Part shown: piece by piece, positions 59,540 to 64,000 of the stretch | Layout of the letters: the number at the start of each line of letters is the position of its first letter | How positions within the stretch are numbered: the first letter of the stretch is position 1 | DNA from: Jacaranda mimosifolia | Lineage: Eukaryota > Streptophyta > Magnoliopsida > Lamiales > Bignoniaceae | Direction of reading: 5' to 3' | DNA length: 64,000 nucleotides | NCBI GenBank assembly: GCA_018894105.1 | Contig: CM032118.1 | Span: 30,360,690 to 30,424,689, forward strand | Translations under genes and position numbers: made by a program | Notes under the pieces: generated by a model | Database searches by the model: none | What the model saw: the letters and a program-made list of their open reading frames with translations, nothing else | What the model was told of the DNA's origin: nothing

Positions 59540-60600
59540 AGGAGAAACATCTCTTTCCTGGCATGAAGTACATTCAGGTATCTGTAGAACCATTCGAGAG
59601 GACGATCACTTGCACACAAAGCCATCAGATATGGATACTTTTTGCCAACCTTGTTAAACAACATAGTAAATTTTGCCAAGAAATGCCTCTCCTGCTAAGT
59701 CCACTCGAACATAGCCCAATAGCCCGCAACGTCGATGGTGGACGTATAGATCACATGGCCATTCGACTAGTAGGGGATCCATATAGTTGGCTCTTTTTCA
59801 AAAATAACAGGCTAAAGGAAATTTATGATCATTGCCATCGAATACTTTACCAAGTAGGTTCAAGTATAAGCAGTTCCCGAGATAACCGATGCGGCCATCA
59901 AGAGCTTCATATAAAATAACATTATCTATCGTTTCGGTCTGTCTAAAGTCTTAATATCAGATAATGGGACACAATTCCAAAGCAGAAGTATGAGGAGCTG
60001 GCATAAAAACGTCAAGATTCAACGACATTTCACATCAGTTGGAAATCCACAAGCCAATGGCCAAACGAGGTAACGAACATGACTATCCTAGACTACCTCA
60101 AGGCTCAACTGGAAGGGACTGGCATAAACTGGGTAGATGACCTCCTTAGGGTGCTTTGGGCATACAAAATAACCCCTCGAATAGCCACTAGTCACAACCC
60201 TTACAATTTGATCTATGGATCCAAAGCAATCGTTTCAGCAGAACTCATACATCACACTGCTCAAGTGATCCATTATAACTCGATCCAAAATAGCTTCGAG
60301 AGAAAATTAGACCTAGAGACAATTGACGAGCTCCATCAGCAAGCATACACATCCATGCAGAGGTACAGGTCGAAGATGGCGCAGCACTATAACAAAGGAG
60401 TCCGACCAAGAAGTTTCAAAGTAAGGGACTTTGTAAGGTCAAAGTATCAAATAACGTTGGGAAACGCAACCCAAAATTGGAGGGACTATACTCAGTGATC
60501 AAGGTAGCAAAGCACAATGCATATCGACTCACAGACATAAATGGCAATAAGCTTCCCTGACCATAGAATACAGTAAATTTGAGGAAATTCTATATGTAAA
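59540..60600 (+). pseudogene. pol: Integrase region, broken
   Basis: The segment 59563-59919 covers the N-terminal and early core part in a degraded form. A block near 60030-60065 gives 'TSVGNPQANGQT', the conserved end of the integrase core. The segment 60079-60498 (139 aa) continues with 'WVDDLLRVLWAYKITPRIAT', 'PYNLIYGSKAIVSAELI' and a C-terminal part rich in Arg and Lys. Integrase would insert the element into chromosomal DNA. Frame changes near 59930 and 60070 break it. Confidence 0.8.
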
Positions 60601-60683
60601 GAGACTCAAAATCTCCATTGTACTACAGTTTCTTTTCTCGGTCAATAAAAGTGTGCACATTTTGGCAACCACCTATTCGCACT

Positions 60684-61180
60684 GCAAAGCAAAGGCTTAT
60701 AGCTCAAATTAATGAACAAGTTGATTGTTTAGAGTCGACATGTAGTCGACGATGGTTTCAAATCGCAAAGCAAAGGCTTATAGCCAAAATTAACAAATGA
60801 GTTGATCGTTCAGAGTCGATCCCGTAGTCAATTATGGTTTCAACTGTAAAGCAAAGGCTTCTAGCCTAAATTAACGAATGAGTTGATCATTCAGAGTTGA
60901 CCCCGTAGTCGACAACAGTCTCAAACTGCAAAACAAAGGCTTCTAGCCTAAATTAACAAATAAATTGATCATTCAGAGTCGACCTCGTAGTCGATGACAG
61001 TTTCAAACCACAAACAAGAGGTTTCCTTAGCCCAAATCGATAAACGACTTGATCGTTCATAGTCGACCCCATAATCGACTAAGGCCCTGTTTCAAGCCAC
61101 GCAACTAATACTTTTTAGCCTAAGAAAATAAAAAGTAATCATTTAACGTCGACCTAAGAGTCGACCCTAAGCAGTCTTAT
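60684..61180 (+). repeat. About 82-bp tandem array between pol and the antisense ORF
   Basis: 'GCAAAGCAAAGGCTTATAGC' or a variant starts at 60684, 60765, 60846 and 60928, with decayed units near 61010 and 61098; the period is 81-82 bp. Each unit holds 'AACGAATGAGTTGATCATTC' and 'GTAGTCGACGA' style blocks. Arrays in this untranslated position are known from Tat/Ogre-type elements. Confidence 0.9.
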
Positions 61181-61640
61181 ATAATTAGTCACAACTTCAA
61201 GCTAACCTTGGTGAACTTAATTAAAAATTCGACCTAATGATTGACAACAACCATATGTAAATTGACTCACCAAGAATGCTCATTCCATAGTAATGAAAAT
61301 AGTCGACAACAAACTATGTATGGATTTATTCCGTCGACTTCTTGCAATGATTGATTTCTACATTGATGATAAACTTGAATGCAATTTTTACATTAAGAGA
61401 TTACGTTATATGATTGCCTAGGTAAGATCAAATTATTCGTAGTTGTGGCTTGTCAATAATCAACAATTGACTAGATTGAAAAGCAATAAAGGCGGAAAGA
61501 TAACACACGTCGGAGAGCAAAAGATACCATTTCATTAAACCCAGGAAATATTCAATTACAATCTTGAAAAAGAAACATTCAACATCCACAAGCACCTCAC
61601 AGGGTGAACAAAAATAAGGAAAGTGTAGCCTAAGAAATCA
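61181..61640. other. Spacer between the tandem array and the antisense ORF
   Basis: GTCGAC-containing remnants of the array continue to about 61340. No coding signal is seen. Confidence 0.5.
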
Positions 61641-62539
61641 ACTCGATCTGGCCCATTCGGCTCCCGCAAATCGAGCACTCTCCTCGATTGTCTGATCGAG
61701 TTCGTCACTTAACAGCGCTGCCACTATTGCAAGGCTTTCGACTTCCTACTTCGGCGCTGCTACAGGCACCGACAGGACGGCATAACCTAGATGAAAAGGT
61801 CCCACCTCATCGACCAAAAAAATATGCCTAGCAAGAGGGAAGACATCTGCCATATTGATCTTGCCATCCTTGATGTCAAATACAAAGTCGTTGGCAAAAT
61901 CAAATTCAATCATCAGCTCCTCACGCCTAGCCAAATGACCAGCAACAGCCCCGACCACAGGTGTGGCGGCAGGCACCTCGACGGGAACCATCTCATCGAA
62001 GCCAAGATATATATAGAGCTGCTCGTCGAGCATTAGGTTCAGCCACTACTTGTACTTGGGACGAATTTGGTAACCAAGGTACTCCAACTGATTAATAGCT
62101 TTCTCGAAGGCATCCCTCGTGTCATCGAGGGAGAAGATGGCACTGGCATCTTGAAAGGCTAGGTCAACATAAACTGTTGTACTGTCTCTCATCGAACAAC
62201 AGGTAGCGTCCTGGTGAACTCACCTCGAGCAAAGTGTAAAGTGCTATTGTAGCCATGTGCTCAACCAGTGTCATAGTGCTTCTGCGAGTCCACTCTGATC
62301 GTTTTCAGCAACTTTTCGACCGAGCTCCTCTCAGCCACCGCAGCCAGCAATTAAGCATCTTTTATCCTGAGCTGCGTATCCCTTTCTTCAAGCTACTTGG
62401 TTAGCCGCTCAACCTCCACCTTGGCTGACTCGATCTAAGCCTTCACCACATCCACATCATCTTGCTCCTGCTGGAGCCTATCACAGTCACTGAGTGCCAA
62501 CTCTGACCTCCTATAAGAATGGTAACCTAATTGGCTAAC

Positions 62540-62616
62540 CTACAATACCCACAATGTTGTCAATACAGAAACAAGGGAAATGAGAAGAAACAAAAATAAC
62601 TTGACTACAAACATAC
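62540..62616 (-). other. Probable intron in the antisense ORF, 77 bp
   Basis: The donor is G/GTATGTTTG and the acceptor TTGTAG/G on the minus strand, with a T-rich interior (TTATTTTTGTTTCTTCTC). These are standard plant splice signals. Confidence 0.6.
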
Positions 62617-63134
62617 CATATTAGAATGGTACACCATGGCTTTCAGAATGCCCCTTTAGCTTAGGTCCATCATCTTCCGCTAGTCGGATGCGAACAAACT
62701 AGCCATCATCACCTTCAACAGCAAGGAACTAGTTGACCCCAATGTCATCACGGACATAGAGTTATGGATAGCCATATCAATCCCGAACTAAGGAGAGGTA
62801 GGTCGACCAACTAAAACAGCACATCATCCTCTTGAAGGCCAAAGATATCATAGTCGTTCGAGGCAGGGGACGCTCTAGCTTTGCCCTTGCTCCTGTCCGC
62901 AGTAGTTTTCTTTTGTGCAGGCCCCACCTACTTGATTGTAGGTCTTTTTTTCCGAACAGCTGCACTAGTGGTCAGCCCAAAAGTCGGATGGGTCGAGGGA
63001 GCTGCTGAACAAGTAGGGAAAGCCGTAGGGGCTGGCAACACAGCATGCAGCGGTGGCACTGCTTGAGATGCAGCCCCTCATGAGCAGCTGCACTAAGGCT
63101 TAAGCTTGGGTTTGGTTCATGATTTCTTCTTGAT

Positions 63135-63226
63135 CTGCATGAAAACAAAACAACATACATCATAATCAACTAGAAACTTGAAAAGCAAAAGAAATTTGAA
63201 AATGAGCAATGAACGATGCAATCTAC
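63135..63226 (-). other. Probable intron in the antisense ORF, 92 bp
   Basis: The donor is AG/GTAGATTGC and the acceptor TTTTCATGCAG/ATC on the minus strand, with a T-rich interior. Coding-like sequence lies on both sides. Confidence 0.55.
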
Positions 63227-64000
63227 CTAGTTGAGCTCCGTTGGAAAATCTAGCTAGGTTGAGGACAAGCCTGCCAGCACTAAGTTTCTTTTCTCGATGT
63301 ATCCCAGCTTTCATCTGGCCAAATTGAACTAAATCAAGAATAAAAGTATTATGATAGGTTGAGGTCACGTTCCCAAGCATTTAAACATGCCCCCTCCACC
63401 ACCCCCGAGGAATGTTGAAACCCCCAAGCGCCCAAATGTAAAGATATAATCTTTTCCACTCTTGCCCATGGGATGACACGAGGGTGATAACAAATTTGCA
63501 ATGGGGTCGAGTGGTAGGGTAATAAAAGCCCGACTCGTCAGTGCTACCCAATTTCTAGGACATGGAAAGATGAAACAGATTGGAAAAATTGACAAATGTG
63601 GGAGGTTGGTCGTGTATATGCATCAGTACGATAAAGTTGTATATAGTTGAGCAGTTCGGTAGGAGTTGAGTGATACAAACTTCAAGGCCTATCAACAGGT
63701 CAACTATAGGCTGTGCGAGAGAAAACCTAAGCCCCCACCTAAGGCCTTCTCGAATATAGTAATGTAGCCCAGGGGCGGTCGATGCATCCTATCAAAAGGA
63801 CCGGGGATGATCAACTCGTACTCCGAGGGAACATGGTAAAGTTGTCTCACTAACAAAAGATCAACGGCATAACTTTTGAAACTATTTCGCTGTAGTGGTC
63901 AGTTGTAAACAGTCGACAACCGACCATGGGATACTAGGGATTGACTTGGCCCAGCTTCACCCCCAGCAGCAATGCGCTCATTGCTAGAACTGCTCAAGGT

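Larger units (their letters stand above)
54509..64000 (+). mobile_element. Tat-lineage Ty3/gypsy retrotransposon, decayed, running off the window
   Basis: The 5' LTR (54509-55323), a primer-binding site, gag, protease, RT, RNase H, a second RNase H, integrase, a tandem array and an antisense accessory ORF follow in the order known for the Tat group. The second RNase H domain after the first is diagnostic for that group. The 3' LTR is not in the window, so the element exceeds 9.5 kb. Premature stops and frameshifts throughout make it non-functional; the RT catalytic motif YVDD is still present. Confidence 0.85.
61640..64000 (-). pseudogene. Antisense accessory ORF of the Tat element (putative gypsy-type transposon domain), with introns, broken
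   Basis: Read on the minus strand from the window's right edge. About 63870-63730 gives 'YHVPSEYELIIPGPFDRMHR' and 'PPLGYITIFEKALGGGLGF', the N-terminal signature of the plant domain called putative gypsy type transposon (Transposase_28); a decayed W-K-x-x-F-like block follows near 63470-63400. Two probable introns are visible, 63226-63135 and 62616-62540. About 63130-62880 is proline, alanine and basic-rich. About 62520-62300 encodes a heptad-like, Glu/Arg/Leu-rich stretch that suits a coiled coil. The last open part is 62033-61746. Stops and shifts interrupt every exon. Function of these antisense ORFs is unknown. The start lies outside the window. Confidence 0.65.

Overview
The window is AT-rich plant nuclear DNA, probably from a eudicot with a repeat-rich genome. 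I see no bacterial-style gene layout, no CRISPR array, no rRNA gene and no tRNA I can support. Almost everything recognisable is a transposable element in some state of decay. The one intact-looking host gene is a single-exon LEA_2/NDR1-HIN1-like membrane protein gene on the minus strand at 25.3-25.9 kb, with ACGT-type (ABRE/G-box) motifs upstream.

Layout. 1-3.6 kb: the right part of a strongly diverged tandem array (about 8 units of 400-450 bp). 4.8-6.6 kb: a long-TIR, Mutator-like element with AT-rich arms and a GC-rich core that carries a G-quadruplex motif; a second copy of the core and AT-rich arm lies at 51.5-53.1 kb. 7.6-12.9 kb: a non-autonomous CACTA element with a 3-bp target duplication, split by a solo LTR. 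14.2-14.6 kb: a small TIR element. 14.9-24.7 kb: a full-length but dead Ty3/gypsy element with about 3-kb LTRs, a primer-binding site, a polypurine tract, two gag remnants and a heavily deleted pol. 25.3-26.4 kb: the LEA_2 gene and its promoter. 27.9-32.6 kb: a CACTA end fragment (inverted relative to the 12 kb copy), interrupted by a second CACTA type that itself holds a solo LTR. 32.8-37.8 kb: a hAT element with a broken BED/hAT transposase. 37.8-41.6 kb: a minus-strand Tat-type gypsy remnant (RT, protease, gag, primer site, probable LTR). 42.3-43.6 kb: a possible decayed retroelement accessory domain. 43.9-48.9 kb: a solo LTR with another solo LTR nested inside it, both with perfect 5-bp target duplications. 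49.1-50.3 kb: a CACTA terminus and a diverged tandem array. 53.8 kb: a third CACTA type. 54.5 kb to the window end: a Tat-lineage gypsy element with its 5' LTR, primer site, decayed gag-PR-RT-RNH-aRNH-INT on the plus strand, an ~82-bp tandem array, and then an antisense, intron-containing accessory ORF remnant with a plant 'putative gypsy-type transposon' domain.

How it works together: this is a layered insertion history, not a pathway. Target duplications let the order of several insertions be read directly. One 3-kb-LTR family accounts for five separate insertions (one full length, four solo LTRs), and each LTR carries its own short minisatellite. Most premature stops in the retroelement frames look like C-to-T changes, as expected for methylated, silenced copies. 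The most unusual content is the spliced antisense ORF in the Tat element, the G-quadruplex-bearing TIR element pair, and the swapped minisatellites inside LTRs of one family.
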